From assembly GCA_029204225.1 (NCBI GenBank), contig CM055105.1, positions 16,253,353 to 16,317,352 of the forward strand: 64,000 nt of DNA, in the 5' to 3' direction. Position numbers and translations under genes: made by a program. The number at the start of each line of letters is the position of its first letter. Positions within the stretch are counted from its first letter, which is position 1. Of the stretch, positions 14,296-30,815 are shown one piece after another. This stretch comes from Diphasiastrum complanatum (taxonomy: Eukaryota; Streptophyta; Lycopodiopsida; Lycopodiales; Lycopodiaceae). The notes below the pieces were generated by a model. The model did not search any database, was not told the DNA's origin, and saw only the letters and a program-made list of their open reading frames with translations.

Positions 14296-15800
14296 ATGGC
14301 TCAAGTGATAGATGTTTTATGTTCAAGATGTCTACAATTGCAAGTCTTACATCTGGTGTGGATGTCGTTTGACGTGTACAAAAAGGAAACAATTTGGAGC
14401 ACTCTTGGACATGTTTTGATCATGTGCACAGAGTATGAGATTGGAGTACAATGGGTACCCATGTCTATGATGCTAGGTAATTCCTCTTTGATGTTTCATA
14501 TGTGTTTGATTATGGATGATTGAGCATGATGTTACACTTTATCAGTTTGTAGAGCTTGTAGACAAGTTGTGCGTGAGTTGAAAGTTGAACGTACAATAAC
14601 CCAAACAAAATTTTGTGAGATGTTCAATGAGGTGATGAGGAAACATGAGATAGATAGAGTACAATTTAAAGGATTTATGGTAGATGAGATAGGGGCCAAT
14701 TGGAATGCCATTGGAAAAGTATATGGGGATGGAGAAACTGTATGAATGGAAGGTAGGGAGAAAACATGTCAATTCATTTCAAAGACAACCTTATAAAACA
14801 TACACAATGCATTCTCCAAGAGTTTAGAAGCGAGCACATGTCCTTGTGTGAATCTTCGCATCTAGTAGAAAATGTCATTGATGCTAACACAAAATACAAT
14901 GTGGCGAGGAGTTTTTGGTGTTTTGGGGTTGCATATGCTGCACAAATTTCTATTCTTGGGACATGATTTCCACGATCGCATCTGGATACTCATTGGGGGT
15001 GGTAGATGAAATTTGTAAGTATTTTAGAATTGAATATGTGATGAAATAAGGTTTATTAATTTTTTACGCGATTATTAAATGTAGCTTGGTTTGTTTGTGT
15101 TATTTTCAAAATATTCATGATAATGAGATGGCAATAATGCCTACTATCAAATTATTAGAGTCAGAGCATAGGTGCTAGTTAGTTGTTGATGCATATTGAT
15201 CCCAAATATTGTTATATGAGGCTTGTGTTGGTGACATGGTAGATGCCATTTTGCAAAGCACTCGATATGACTCATATGTGAAAGGCTGTCACATTGGTAT
15301 AGCACCTAGTTTGGAAAAGTTGTTCAAGAGGTTTCTTCCAACAAATCAACTGCCATTCGTGGAACCTTTTTTGTGAATTTAGTGTGTAATGTTGCAAGCC
15401 ATGCTAGTTTGTCATCAAGTTTTTCATCTTTAAGTGGGAATGAGCAAAGCATTCCTCACAAATGTCTAGTTTCACAATAGACACATGACAATCCAAATGT
15501 GTATCATAGGCCAAACATTGAGTAAGTCCATATTCCCAAAGCACGGGTACCAATGGGAGATGTCTCACACCAACAACGCCAAGTGAGCCACATATATAGT
15601 TGATGGGTGCAATTTTGGAGAGAGATGTTCACAAAACAATGTGGGCTATTAAACGGATACCAACTGATAGCAAAATTATTCACATGGGACAAATATCCAC
15701 ATTGGACAAGTGGATGGTAGGAAGAAATGAGGCACCATTGTTACATAGGGGAGTGGTCCATTGCAACAAAGACCAGTTTATGCCAAGATGAGATAGAACC
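14296..15800 (+). pseudogene. Probable DNA transposase relic (MULE-like)
   Basis: Pieces in different frames read like the middle of a plant Mutator-type transposase: CRQVVRELKVERTI, then FKGFMVDEIGANWNAIGKVY (14660-14720), then an HFKDNLIKHTQ block and EHMSLCES (14778-14860). These correspond to the F-x-x-FM-x-D-x-x-x-ANW and C-x-FHW-x-x-x-L-x-KHT pattern I associate with that family. Stop codons and frameshifts are frequent. No terminal inverted repeats were found. The 3' part (15190-15360 and 15600-15790) may continue it but is not recognisable. Confidence 0.45.
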
Positions 15801-18180
15801 CTGCGAACGAAAAAAATTGGTATTCCTTTGTCTCGATCAAGGACAAGAAGAAGTAGCTCAATTTCACAAATAACAAATGAGCATATAAAAAGAGCCCTAA
15901 GTCTTAGAAGCTAGTGTGGCCATATAGGCCATAAGTTATAATTCAATCGATCAAATGTTGTAGAAATATCATTCTAATTAAAAAATTTTCCTCCATTAGT
16001 TCAAATGCACTACCCATGTGTATGAAATCAACCTTACTACTCTTTATTTCATGTGATATACTAAGAAATGATCAACAACTTAATAAGGATTCAATGTCAT
16101 TTAACGTGTGGTGGCTTGATGATGGGCCTCCTTTTCTTTATCAACGTGTGGTGGGTTGGTGATTGTGCTCTTTTTCTTTATTATAGGTAAGCTGACTTTA
16201 ATCAATGACATCATGTAAAAATTTGCTTCTTTTTCCGTTGTGACACCATCAAAGGTTATGTAGTAGCTTTTCATGCTGCTAATAAAATTCTGACTTATAA
16301 ATTAATAAATAAGACAAGTTTTTGCTACATTGTGAAACTGGCTAGTCTCACTATTGATGGGCAAAATTGGCTCAACTCGACCAATTCAACATCACAAAAG
16401 AGGACACATGAGAGAGAAAAGAAGGATTTACGATTGGGGTTTATGGCACATAATACGCCCTACCAAATTCTCATCTACCATAACAATCCATATACATGGC
16501 ATGTCTACTGTTGATTAAATAAGTGGCATGTTTATTAAGCATTTGTTTTTCTACTTGGTTGCAAAAAAGTATTTGACATTAATGTTTACAAAACTTTTAA
16601 AGCACTCATGGAACATGCCTCACGGTAGGATATGAACATTAAGCTTAACGTAAAACTATATCAAGTCACAACATCACAATTAAAGTAAAAATGTAAGTGT
16701 TTTTGTTTAGAAATTTATTTTATGATTATTTAGTCACTCAACAACGTAAATATTATCTCTATGACATTTATCTACTGCAATTCCAAATTATCTAAAATAG
16801 AATATAAAAAACCCTCATTGGCACACCCAAAGAATATTATTATTAATAGAATATTGATAAGAAAACTAGTAACTAGATTTATTAGTAGGCTAAGCCATAA
16901 GCAATGCAAATAAGACAAATAGGTCTCACATTCTCATCATCACAAACATATGTTGTTACAAGGACCAATGCATACAAAAAATATTTCTTTTTAAACTCAA
17001 TATCTAGAAAAGCTCAACCAGATGCACACGTTGTTGTCCCCAACACAACTATGTAAGCAGATTGCATATGTTTGCAATGAGTGAAATTTCCCTTTGCTCT
17101 ATCTCTTGTAATCTTCACAAGTACAAATATGTACTACAAAATGGTTGCATTTGGATTTGATGCGAAGTTGTGGACATGGAATGACACATCTCCCTTCGTG
17201 ATGTTCCTCCTTCGCCAGATGAAAGGAGCTACTCACCAACCCACCAAAAATTAAAGGACATTAAATACTTATAATTTCATATAATACATAAAATAATGTA
17301 GTAAGGTTGATTTTAGACATGTGGGCAATAAGTGCATGAACTTTATACCTCTACCTATCTTCCACCTATTTCCCACATCAATAAGATCACAATACTTTCA
17401 CACAAGGCCTCCATTTAGAGGTATGTCAGTGGACTCCACTGACCTCATATTTGGATAATGTTACAAGGAATTTCATTGGGTATGGGATCTCCATTCCACC
17501 ATTTTTTAGGAGTAAATATGTTTTGTGAATCCTTCCTTGGGAAGTGCACGTCCTCCAATTTTGGCAACATTTCTTGCCACATATAATTTCACCTAGAAAT
17601 AAGCATCCATCCCCATTGAGTTGGAATTGAACATTCATAACCTGAAGATCCATCAAGATCCACCCCATCATGGACCATTGTCGCCATTTGCTAACTTCCT
17701 GAGCCGCCCTTGACTCCCCACAATAGATAGGCAACAATTACAAATTCCCGTCTTCAAAATTTTCTAGTTGGCATACACTCAATGGGCACACCCATTTTTT
17801 AATATCTTGGACTTCACACATTTGCTCGATCTCGAGTTAATGGGGATGGGCCCTAAGTTTCAACTTGTGTGAAAGGTGGGGATTCCAATTGAAGTTGCCT
17901 CAACCAATGGGATTAGAGTATTTGAGTCTTGGCTCTGCTCCCACTTATTAGACTTTGAGTCTCACCTTGTGCAAAAGGTGGAGAGGCCACTTGAAGTAAA
18001 TTGTCATTTAGAGGAAGTAAATTAAAAAAAAAAAACTCATTTATTGCTCAAACTCACCTAGGAGTGATACTTGCGTACATCTTACAATAGCGTAATATCA
18101 TTTTAATTTTTTTTTAAACAAAAAAAAGGGTGATAGCTCCCTCAACAGAATCTCTGCGACAAAAATATTTAGTGCCAATT
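15801..18180. other. Intergenic, no gene recognised
   Basis: AT-rich sequence apart from a small tandem repeat listed separately; no reading frame with recognisable content. Confidence 0.4.
16103..16182 (+). repeat. Two 40-bp tandem units
   Basis: AACGTGTGGTGG(C/G)TTG(A/G)TGAT opens each unit, and each ends CTTTTTCTTTAT-like. Units start at 16103 and 16143 with a handful of mismatches. Confidence 0.85.
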
Positions 18181-18184
18181 TTTT

Positions 18185-18250
18185 TTACATGCACGTTACG
18201 GTTGTCAGAAGGTGCATGTAAAGAAATTTACTTCGTTCACATGCACCTTC
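18185..18250. repeat. Nested inverted repeats of GTGCATGTAA
   Basis: TTACATGCAC (18185-18194) pairs with GTGCATGTAA (18212-18221). The same right-hand block, as GAAGGTGCATGT (18208-18219), pairs perfectly with ACATGCACCTTC (18239-18250). One arm can thus pair with either neighbour. The sequence is flanked by T- and A-runs, as at the end of a MITE or foldback element, but no second terminus was found. Confidence 0.8.
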
Positions 18251-19900
18251 CGCTCAAAAGATGCATGCAAAAAAAAAATGCATAGCATAACAAGAAAAAA
18301 AGAAAAAGAAATTATGTCGTGGAAGATCCTTTCCTTGGGCTCAACCCTGGATATATGTTCACCTCTATATATGTTAAACTTGTCGATTAGTTAGTTTTTT
18401 GTTACTCCTAGGGATTTTACAAACCCAAAAGTGTTATACGTTACTTGTTAACATAATTTAATCCCACATTAAAGAACTTGACTTGAATAAATGTTATTTT
18501 ACATAAATGTGGGTGCGCAACGCTTTAGGATTTAGAGATTCATAAAAATTGCTTTCCAACCCATCGAAAAGGCTTTTATTAGGATATTTTATCAACCCAA
18601 TCTCCATCACTAATCACTACCCCTTAGGTCCAACATAGAATCGTTAATTTATTAGTATTTGTGCAATTCAAGGACTAGCAATTTTTGACTACCAGCAGTT
18701 TGACCAAGGCACCATGGGCCGGAATAACCCATTACTTTTGGTTCAATGTGATGGCCCCATGGAGTGCTGATCAACCAAAGGCACAGTTATCTTCATTGGG
18801 TTGCCAGAGATTGAGAGTCTTTGAGAGGGTAGAGAGGAGCACCCTCTCTGAAAAAATTGAGATTATGGCAACAACAAATATGCTATAGGTCACCAATTGG
18901 TCAGTATGGCACACAGCTCCTCTAGAATCATAGTGAAGTTTGCTTGAACTTGCTCCTCCCGATCACACCTAAAATGTGCATTCCTCCCGTTGTTGAAAGG
19001 CAGTTTTTCATGGGGCCTTCTGTGAGCAAGAAAGACGCATCCAGCTTCCAATTATTGACCAAACATTCGAAAGGGGTTCTTTGGCCCGTTGGGCCCTCCT
19101 CTTGTCCCTATGCATTTGTTAACCCTTGTGTTAGTGATGCTGGGGTATGCATGTGTTAAGTTTTAACCCTCTCTATTATTTAGTTTTCTTGGTCTCCCAA
19201 GGAGTGCTTGGGAAAATCGGCAAACTATAGGAATGAAATCGGCAAATTTTTTTAAAATCCGGCATCATAAAATGTTTAATATGTCTAACGATTTTTTATA
19301 CAAGCACATATACCTTTTTTTAAAGTAAAAGCCTTCAAAAATTTGAGAAGTTCTATAAAATGCAGGTTTTTGAAGATAACTCAAAAGAGGTTTCTAGTCC
19401 CTCGGAACTTGGAAGGATTAGTTATGTGGCCTCCCAGCTCCCTTGTCGGGACTCGCGGCTTTGCCGCCCGCCATTTTAAAGGGGAAGGCCACTAGCCCTG
19501 ATAAAGTGGGCTGAAGGGGTCCACACGGCACACCAAAAACAGGGTCACATCCAAATCTGGTCCACGCGCCCGTCCCTTCACAAGCTTTCTTTTCGCCAGC
19601 TGAAAGCTTTCGCTGACGTCCAATGTCACTTCATGTGACAGCCTTCAGGCCCTTCAGCCCTGCAGAATGAAAAGCTTGCCGCTGCCCGAGTCAAAGATCC
19701 TGCTGCCTAGCTTTAGGGCCGTTCGAGGATTCCTCGGTTTCTATTTGCTTTTTTTAAGATACTTTTCATTTATTGTAATTATTTTGGGTGCTTTTTAATT
19801 TAATATTATTTGGTTAGTCGTGACGTCGTGACTTTATTTAATGCGCGGTTCACATTTTTTAATAAATTAAATAAATTAAAATCTTTAAATTAAATATTAA
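18251..19900. other. Intergenic, no gene recognised
   Basis: No gene recognised. GC content rises after about 19400 towards the protease promoter. Confidence 0.4.
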
Positions 19901-19974
19901 AGGCTCGGTAGGTCGGCTCCGTTTTGTCGCGACTCGCCTGGAGGCTGGCTTTGGCTCTTATCTTAAATGGCCCG

Positions 19975-20310
19975 CTGAGATTCTTGCATCTCCACCGTTG
20001 ACCTTGTGATGAGAGCTGACCAGATTGCGCCGCGTGTCCATTGAAAAGATTCCATGTGGCACGTGGCGAGCATCCAAATGTGGGCGCGCCGGCTATATTC
20101 GCTGTTCCCGCCCCTGGAAATGATTGGTGAATCCCACGCCGCATGCCGAACCCTGCGGACAGATTCCGAGAGAGGTCTTAAGCTCACCACCGTTGGATAT
20201 TCTCAGTTGCGCTAAGATGGTGCCACGTGTTGATTAAAAACACACTCGATTTTGAGTGGCGGTTTCTGACACGTGGCAAGCATCGCAGTGGGCGTATGGA
20301 ATCACTGTCG
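19975..20310 (+). promoter_or_regulatory. Distal promoter of the RD21-like protease: duplicated module with G-boxes
   Basis: Two related modules lie head to tail. Module 1 (from about 19990) runs CCACCGTTG, then CCGCGTGTCC, then GGCACGTGGCGAGCATC and GTGGGCG. Module 2 (from about 20188) runs CCACCGTTGG, then GCCACGTGTTG, then GACACGTGGCAAGCATC and GTGGGCG. Perfect CACGTG boxes lie at 20060-20065, 20224-20229 and 20270-20275. CACGTG and ACGTGGC are recognition cores for plant bZIP and bHLH factors (ABRE/G-box). Control of the protease by abscisic acid or light is inference only. Confidence 0.6.
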
Positions 20311-20564
20311 TGCCGGTAAGCGAGTGCGTCAGAAGAACTCAGTTCCAACGTTATTGCTGTCTTTAAGGTAGTTTGGATGCCCTTCACGGCCACCATTTTG
20401 TAATAGAAGGTCATGAATTTTCATTTCAGCCTTTCCAAAAGAAAGGTGAACCTCTTTCGAAAATGCACTAGTTAGACTTCAAACCAGGGAAAAATTGCAC
20501 TGATGAAATTCCCTGTCGCTTCATGCCCTTCAAGATGAAGGCTTTCCATTCCTCCTTTCTGGCT

Positions 20565-20575
20565 GTATACAAATA
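20565..20575 (+). promoter_or_regulatory. Core promoter TATA-like element of the protease gene
   Basis: GTATACAAATA stands 136 bases before the start codon. A pyrimidine-rich CAGCTCTCTGCTACAACAGT region 25-50 bases downstream could hold the transcription start. The 5' UTR also has a direct repeat of GCGATCAGATCAGAGCTTG at about 20648 and 20679. Confidence 0.5.
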
Positions 20576-20710
20576 AGGGAGCAGATCGTGCGAAAAGCAG
20601 CTCTCTGCTACAACAGTCTCTCTCTGTAGCGAAGAGACAATTCTCTGCGATCAGATCAGAGCTTGCTCGCTGATCTTTGCGATCAGATCAGAGCTTGATT
20701 GCTTGCAGCA

Positions 20711-23860
<3,150 letters not shown>

Positions 23861-24774
23861 CTGGTCAATGGGACAATGTACTACATCACTCTCTTCAATT
23901 CAAGAACATGAATTGGGTTATACAACCATCCATTCATGCTTAAAAAGCCAATGACACATCATTGACCATTGGTTTTCTGCTTATGCCGTATCTTTATCCT
24001 TGTGATATGGCTGGACTGTGAATAGCTGGTTAGGAGTGCAGTAGCTCTACTTTATTATTGATTCTAAAGTTCTACTAATTCTTAGTAAAAGTACGTAGGT
24101 TAGGTCTATTCTATTGAACAAAGTGGTGGATCTCATGATTTCGAAGTTTGATTTCTGTAAAAAGCATTTGTTCCTTGGAGAGGCTGGTTACTCGCTATAA
24201 GTAACTCAGAATCTAGTAAAGCTGATTAATGCTATTTGCAGAATGTCTGCCTTCCTAAGCCTCAAATTTGAGTGCTAGGCAATGTACAGATTTGAAAACT
24301 GAATGGACTTACGCTTGGTATTAAATTCTTGTTCACAAATTTCGACAACTCTTAAACAATATGTGACATGTTATTTGAGCTTGGTATTTCATGGTTGTTT
24401 ACGAATCTTGTCAAAATTTGAAACCTTTTGTGATGGGTGATCAATGTAACCCTCCGTGCTGGTTGTTGAGGTCATTGTGCCTGTGGTGGTATTAGGCTTC
24501 TACAATATCATATAAACCACATTTTCTCAAGGTAAATACTCCATGAGGCTGATCCCAATTTGCAACCAACTATTTATTTTGACGTCCCACCTCCAAATGT
24601 CTTCCAAACCCCGTCTTCTAAGACATCTTGAAGTTCAACCTTCTTGAGATACAAAACCCACACCTTTTTATTAAGGAACCACAATTGTTTTTTTGTTAAC
24701 AACAAAACAAAGTCAGAAATAAAAATTGCTTTAATAATTATTCTTCGATCTTTGATGTCCTTAACCGAAGTCAC
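23861..24774. other. 3' UTR of the protease and spacer
   Basis: No further gene recognised. No clear AATAAA was found close to the stop. Confidence 0.4.
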
Positions 24775-25010
24775 ACGCTCCATAGTCGCTCATGCTGAAA
24801 CTATGAAGCTTGTCTTTGGGGTAGAGTGTTTAACGTAATTGCTTGAATAGATCCCAAGCTTCTGTTGCAGTTTGGTTTCTGTGAGATATGTGGGTCACAT
24901 TATTTTTGACCTTCATGTTGATGCAGACATGTGCCTTTTTGTTTTTATTGTCATTTCACTTTCTTCTCCATCTCTCATTGGGCTTACTGTTGGTACCATC
25001 CAGCTTGCTG
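24775..25010 (-). pseudogene. Copia gag fragment
   Basis: On the minus strand, pieces read SKLDGTN, then NMKVKNNVTHISHRNQTATE followed by AWDLFKQ. This is the UBN2-type gag pattern (KLDGxNY...WR...AWDxL). Stop codons interrupt it. A PBS-like ATGATATCAAAG occurs on the same strand at about 25857-25868, followed outward by TGTCATTG, which would suit an LTR start at about 25869. Confidence 0.45.
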
Positions 25011-26557
25011 TTTTCACTAAGACTTGCCCTCATTAATCATTTCATGCACCTTAGTAAACCTCTCAGAAACTATAAGATGTTTTAGGGTGCTATATCATGC
25101 AACTATCTATAAATGAAAACAACTTGCACAATCGACTAGAACTTCAATAAAAAATTACCAGTATTGATTGTATATGCCCCTGTCTAATATCGTTTTCTTT
25201 TATAAACCTTTAGAGTCTCAAAATAGATGTATTCAAGAGTCAAAATAGCACATATGTAGTATGCATAACCATCTAGCTGAAAATAGCTTTCAAATAAGCT
25301 ATATGCTTGCTTTCTTACATCTCATTTGACTCTTGCTTTGGAGCTGGCTATGGATCAAGTTTGATTGTTTCACTTCAATTTCTTCTTCATGGACATGTCA
25401 ACAACTAATTGCTAAGATAAAATATGGTTGAAAAAACACTCCTTAGATTTGAATTAATATAAATGATGATGACACTTGGTAAGATCTTCAAGCTTGAAAA
25501 TTGCTTATATGACATTAATCATAGACAAATTAATGATCCCTTGAAGTAGTTGATAATTGTCACAGAAGTCTCTAGATATTAAAATATTGGAAAGTAGTAG
25601 GAAATAAAAACTTGCAAATATTTAGATGGATTAGAGGGTCAGGAAGATTTTCTTAGTCATATGGTTATTAATATGGTTGACAAGTTTGGTTAGATAGCCT
25701 TGATTCATGCAAATTCTTCAACAACATTGACATGCAAGCACAACTTTTTTACTTGAAATATGCATGCAAATAGATCATCCTTTGTTAAATTTCTTCTTGA
25801 ATTGGCTCTTAGACCGAAGGGCCAAATATTGCCTCGAATATTAAATCTTCAACTTTGATATCATGTCATTGATAGAAATCAAGCACGGAGTGAGACTCAA
25901 GCTTGCATCACATTGAAAAAACTTAGCTTTTTCTATTCTACTATGCAAAACAATATTGAATCTCTCTTGCAAGTGCAACTCCCTGACCCAGCCCAACGAG
26001 CCCGCCCTTGTGGACGCGACAATGGGACAAATGCTTGGGGCACGAGGCTACTCTGCCACTTACAATACCCCGTCCCATATTTAAATTGTCTGCAAAGAAT
26101 TCATCTCCCCGATCACTTGGAATTGAACTGCAAAGCGCCTGCACATGGCTTCTTCCACCGGCACGGGTGAGCTCTCAACACGTGCTCTTGGGGATGCACG
26201 AGGCATTAAGGATATAAAATGAGCAACAGCTCTTATATGGAAAATCACTCTTAAGTTGTACTTCATCCTAGCTCCAACTAATGACTTTACCCTTACTCAT
26301 ACTCGGATTGGGCCTTCTCCATGAACTCAAAGGTAGGATGGTCTCATGCAAAGAAAATTGGGAATTATCCATGTTTAGAAGTCTAATAATAGTCAAAAGT
26401 AGTGCAATTGATTAGAACCAATGTGATTTTATTGCTTTTGACTATTCTAGGCTAATTGGGGCCTTTATGGAGTTAAATCCATGATGGTTAATAAGGAAAA
26501 TAATTACGTCTAGATCCTCTAGACCTATATACTATTTTCTCTGAGCATTTCCAACAC
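25011..26557. other. Intergenic, no gene recognised
   Basis: Possibly the leader and LTR of the gag relic just described. A GC-richer patch at 25980-26210 has no recognisable content. Confidence 0.35.
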
Positions 26558-27164
26558 GGATCCTTCGTAAAACCTAACAAATACATACTTTGGGCATGAT
26601 AAAGCCTTACATAAAAATCTTGACATGTAAATTCCATTTATTTGGTAGGATGTCAAGAAAAATTAGTTGGGCACGTCTTTCTCATTTTAACAAAAGAACG
26701 GAGAAGCTTTTTGGCACACTAAACTCCTACTTACAACTATTACCCAAAATTATTTTGTGTAAACTTTTCAAAAGTTAACTCTCAGAGCCATTTTTGTAGA
26801 AATGCCAAGCAATCTGTGAAGATGAGAGTACAAGCATTTAGTACCAAGAAGAGTAATTCTCATGTAGTATAGATGAAGTTGGGGATGTTTGTACTCTCAT
26901 CTTCACAGATTGCTTGGCATTTCTACAAAATGGCTCTGTGAGTTAACTTTTGAAAAGTTTACACAAAATAATTCTGGGTTAATAGTTGTAAGTAGGAGTT
27001 TAGTGTGCCAAAAAGCTCCTCCGATCTTTTGTTAAAATGAGAAAGACGTGCCCAACTAATTTTTCTTGACATCCTACCAAATAAATGGAATTGACATGTC
27101 AAGATTTTTATGTAAGGCTTTATTATGCCCAAAGTATGTATATGTTAGGTTTTACGAAGGATCC
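26558..27164. repeat. Long near-perfect inverted repeat, 276-bp arms
   Basis: The left arm 26558-26833 (GGATCCTTCGTAAAACC to GAGAGTACAA) is the reverse complement of the right arm 26889-27164 (TTGTACTCTC to ACGAAGGATCC). The spacer is 55 bases. By eye the arms differ at roughly ten positions (about 96% identity). Pairing ends sharply on both sides: the outer flanks AACAC and ATCTA do not match. It has no reading frame of note. It could be a foldback transposon or the template of a long hairpin RNA. Confidence 0.95.
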
Positions 27165-27802
27165 ATCTAAATAAGAATAATCAGTTTTTAGCACTTACCT
27201 GATCCTTGAGTTCGGTTAGGCTATAGGTGTCTTTAACACATGAAAAGTATGTGGTTTTTGGATGTTTTAACAAATTTTGCATCATGAAAAATCGATTGGA
27301 GCTCCTCCACTCTTGTGAATTTGAGTCATATGATGTTTGATGTGAATTTGAGTCCTATGATGTGAATTTGATGACAATCTCATGCACTTAAAAACAAATC
27401 AAATGTAATTGTTCACTTTTCTACTTATTTCATAGGAAACCAATGGACATTGTGATTGATTTTGCATCTCATACTTAGGTGTCTGTCTCTCTTTCATTTC
27501 TAGATTAATTCTCATAGTTTTGCTATCATCTTCGCTTAAGACATTAAAGTTATCACATTTACTTGATTTTACTTCTTTTTCTTTTTTGTACCTTGGCCTA
27601 GTGTTTGTGAGATCTGAATCTACCTTATTGATTGAATATCCATCTTTTGTTTCATTCTTCTCATGTAAGATAAATTTTTATTTTTTATATTCTAGGTAAA
27701 CAAGGATATTCACATCTTCTACAATAAGATGAGATTTGGATCTTCTTTTGTAATTGAATGTTGGTATTGATATCTAATGTGAAAATTTGTAAAAGTTATC
27801 TA
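27165..27802. other. Spacer before LTR copy 2
   Basis: AT-rich. The last 20 bases share similarity with the sequence in front of LTR copy 1. Confidence 0.4.
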
Positions 27803-28475
27803 TGTTGAGTTAGGGGGTATGTTGACTTTTTTATGTCAATCCACATGTTAGTAGGTGATTAGGTCTATTTTGGCATTAGAGGTAACTCAAGCAAGTACAC
27901 ATGCTAGATGCTGATTAGGCCGATCCAAGAGTAAGTTAGGCACTTGACACATGGCATGATGGTAGAGGGCTAGTGACACCTTCCTATGTGTTATTGAGAT
28001 CAAGTGACCAATCACAAGTAAGATATCCATGAAATTGGTCCAATCAAGTTTGAGGGCCTATATGTCACTAAGCCAATCAAATTAGGAGGAGGAAAAGAAG
28101 GGGTCCAATCATGTTTCACTCTACCTCGAGTTGCTACTTATATGATTGATATATCAATTCTATGATTTTATGGAGATTATGAGAGTTTCTACATTTTGAG
28201 TCTTTTTTGGATTTCTCTCTCTACTCGAGGATGTGTACTTGATTTCTCTCTCTACCTGAGAGCAAGGCTTTTTTACACTTAGTTTTTTTCATTACAAATC
28301 TCCCACACGTGTGAATGTACTTTGGTGAATGATATATGCATGTTTCAGTGTGCTCTTGCCTTAGATTTGTGAGATAGATCTTGGAATTCAATCTATAGCT
28401 TGATCTTTGTGCAATCACCCACATCTTAGGAGATCAATCACACTTTTGGGGTGTCCCACATGTGTGAAATTTAAC
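27803..28475 (+). repeat. Probable copia LTR, family A copy 2
   Basis: 673 bp from TGTTGAG to TTTAACA; diverged partner of 2152-2842 in the same orientation. It lacks the 28-bp duplication of copy 1 and has private insertions (for example a second TGATTTCTCTCTCTACC near 28240). Confidence 0.65.
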
Positions 28476-28864
28476 ATTTAAGGTTTTACATTCAAAGATA
28501 AAGATGAGATGTTCTCATTTTCAATGTCCATGTGATGTTCAAACATTTGTTTTAGACCATAAGGCTATCTAAAATAGTATCTAGTTAGACACTGTACCCT
28601 TATCATCCTCAATATATCTTTGCTTCAAGGGGTACCTGCCTATCGGACTCTTCATATTAACTTCGTAATCTCTATGTATTTTAATCCTTTCTCATTGGTT
28701 TAAGTGTTGAAATCATTGTTAGATCCCCACTACTAGATAGTTTTACCCTCTCCTCATTGGAGAAAACCCGTACTACATGTGATCACCAGTTGTAGATCCA
28801 AACCCTTCATAAGCCTCATTCATAGACCTATGGGAAGAGGCAAAAAAATGGCGACTACAAATTG

Positions 28865-28883
28865 TTGGCACCATTGCCGAGGA
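28865..28883 (+). promoter_or_regulatory. Possible gypsy-type primer-binding site
   Basis: TTGGCACCATTGCCGAGGA, preceded by ATGGCGACTACAAATTG, resembles the LTR-end plus PBS junction of plant gypsy elements (GGCGACTCCAAATT then TTGGCGCCGTTGCCGGGGA). It would place the end of a plus-strand gypsy LTR near 28864, truncated by the copia relic that follows. Confidence 0.45.
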
Positions 28884-28917
28884 GATGATGGCAGACTTCT
28901 TGGAGTTTTTCTGCTTC

Positions 28918-29540
28918 TGTCATTTAGAGCCTTTGTTGACATATAGATCCTGAGAGGAGGAACTAGACGAAGTGTCTTGACTTCTTTGATTGTCTTCTTG
29001 CAGCAACCTAGTGATAACTCTAGTAAGAGTTAAATCTGAGTGTGTCGATATGATCATCACCCAGTTCTCATATGTAGAGGACAAGCTTGAAAGCAATGTC
29101 ATGATTGTGTCTTGATCGTCTACGACTGATCCGACAGCGGCCATCTGTTACAAGAGATTCTTAAACTGGTTAATGTGACTCTGAAGTGAATCAACAACAA
29201 ACATTTTGAATGTGAAGAATTTCCTTCGTAGATGTAACTTAGTAGTTACGTCCCTTACGTCATATAGTGAGTTCAAAATGTCCCAAACATCTCTTGACGT
29301 TTTAGCTTCAGGTATGTGTCCAATCTTTGTATCTGATATATTGAGGATAATAAGCGCGAAAGCTTTACCGTCCTTCGATTTTCACTTTGAGTCGTCGTCT
29401 TCATATTTTATTTCTATACCTGTAACAACATCCCATAATTTGTTGGCAATTAACAAGGTCTTCATCTTAAATTTCCACATATAATAATTGGATCCATTCA
29501 GCTTGTCTATGATAAGACCAACTTTACTTTGAGAATCCAT
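28918..29540 (-). pseudogene. Copia gag (UBN2-type), one internal stop
   Basis: From ATG at 29540: MDSQSK start, KLNGSNYYMWKFKMKTLL, NKLWDVVTG, SRDVWDILNSLYD, INQFKNLLQQM, LLSSLSSTYENWVM and LLQEDNQRSQ. A TGA at about 29379-29381 breaks the frame. The end runs into gypsy-like sequence, so pol is missing. It lies 165 bases from a PBS, the usual spacing. Confidence 0.85.
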
Positions 29541-29705
29541 CTGGAACTTAGTCTGTCGATTGTATCGATGACACTAAGATGTGGTAATGCCAACAATAAG
29601 AAATCAATTCTTTGATACTGAAAAGTTGAAAAGAACAGAAGATATCAAGTATTAGAGCTTTCGCTCTGATATCATGTTGGAATCAGATAAAGAAGTAGTG
29701 AGATT

Positions 29706-29717
29706 GCTCTGATACCA
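29706..29717 (-). promoter_or_regulatory. Copia primer-binding site
   Basis: On the minus strand the sequence reads TGGTATCAGAGC, the perfect initiator-Met type PBS. It follows ...TTTTCGACA, a plausible LTR 3' end. A second PBS-like copy, TGATATCAGAGC, lies about 45 bases further into the element (29660-29675), also after a CCAACA. Confidence 0.75.
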
Positions 29718-30815
<1,098 letters not shown>

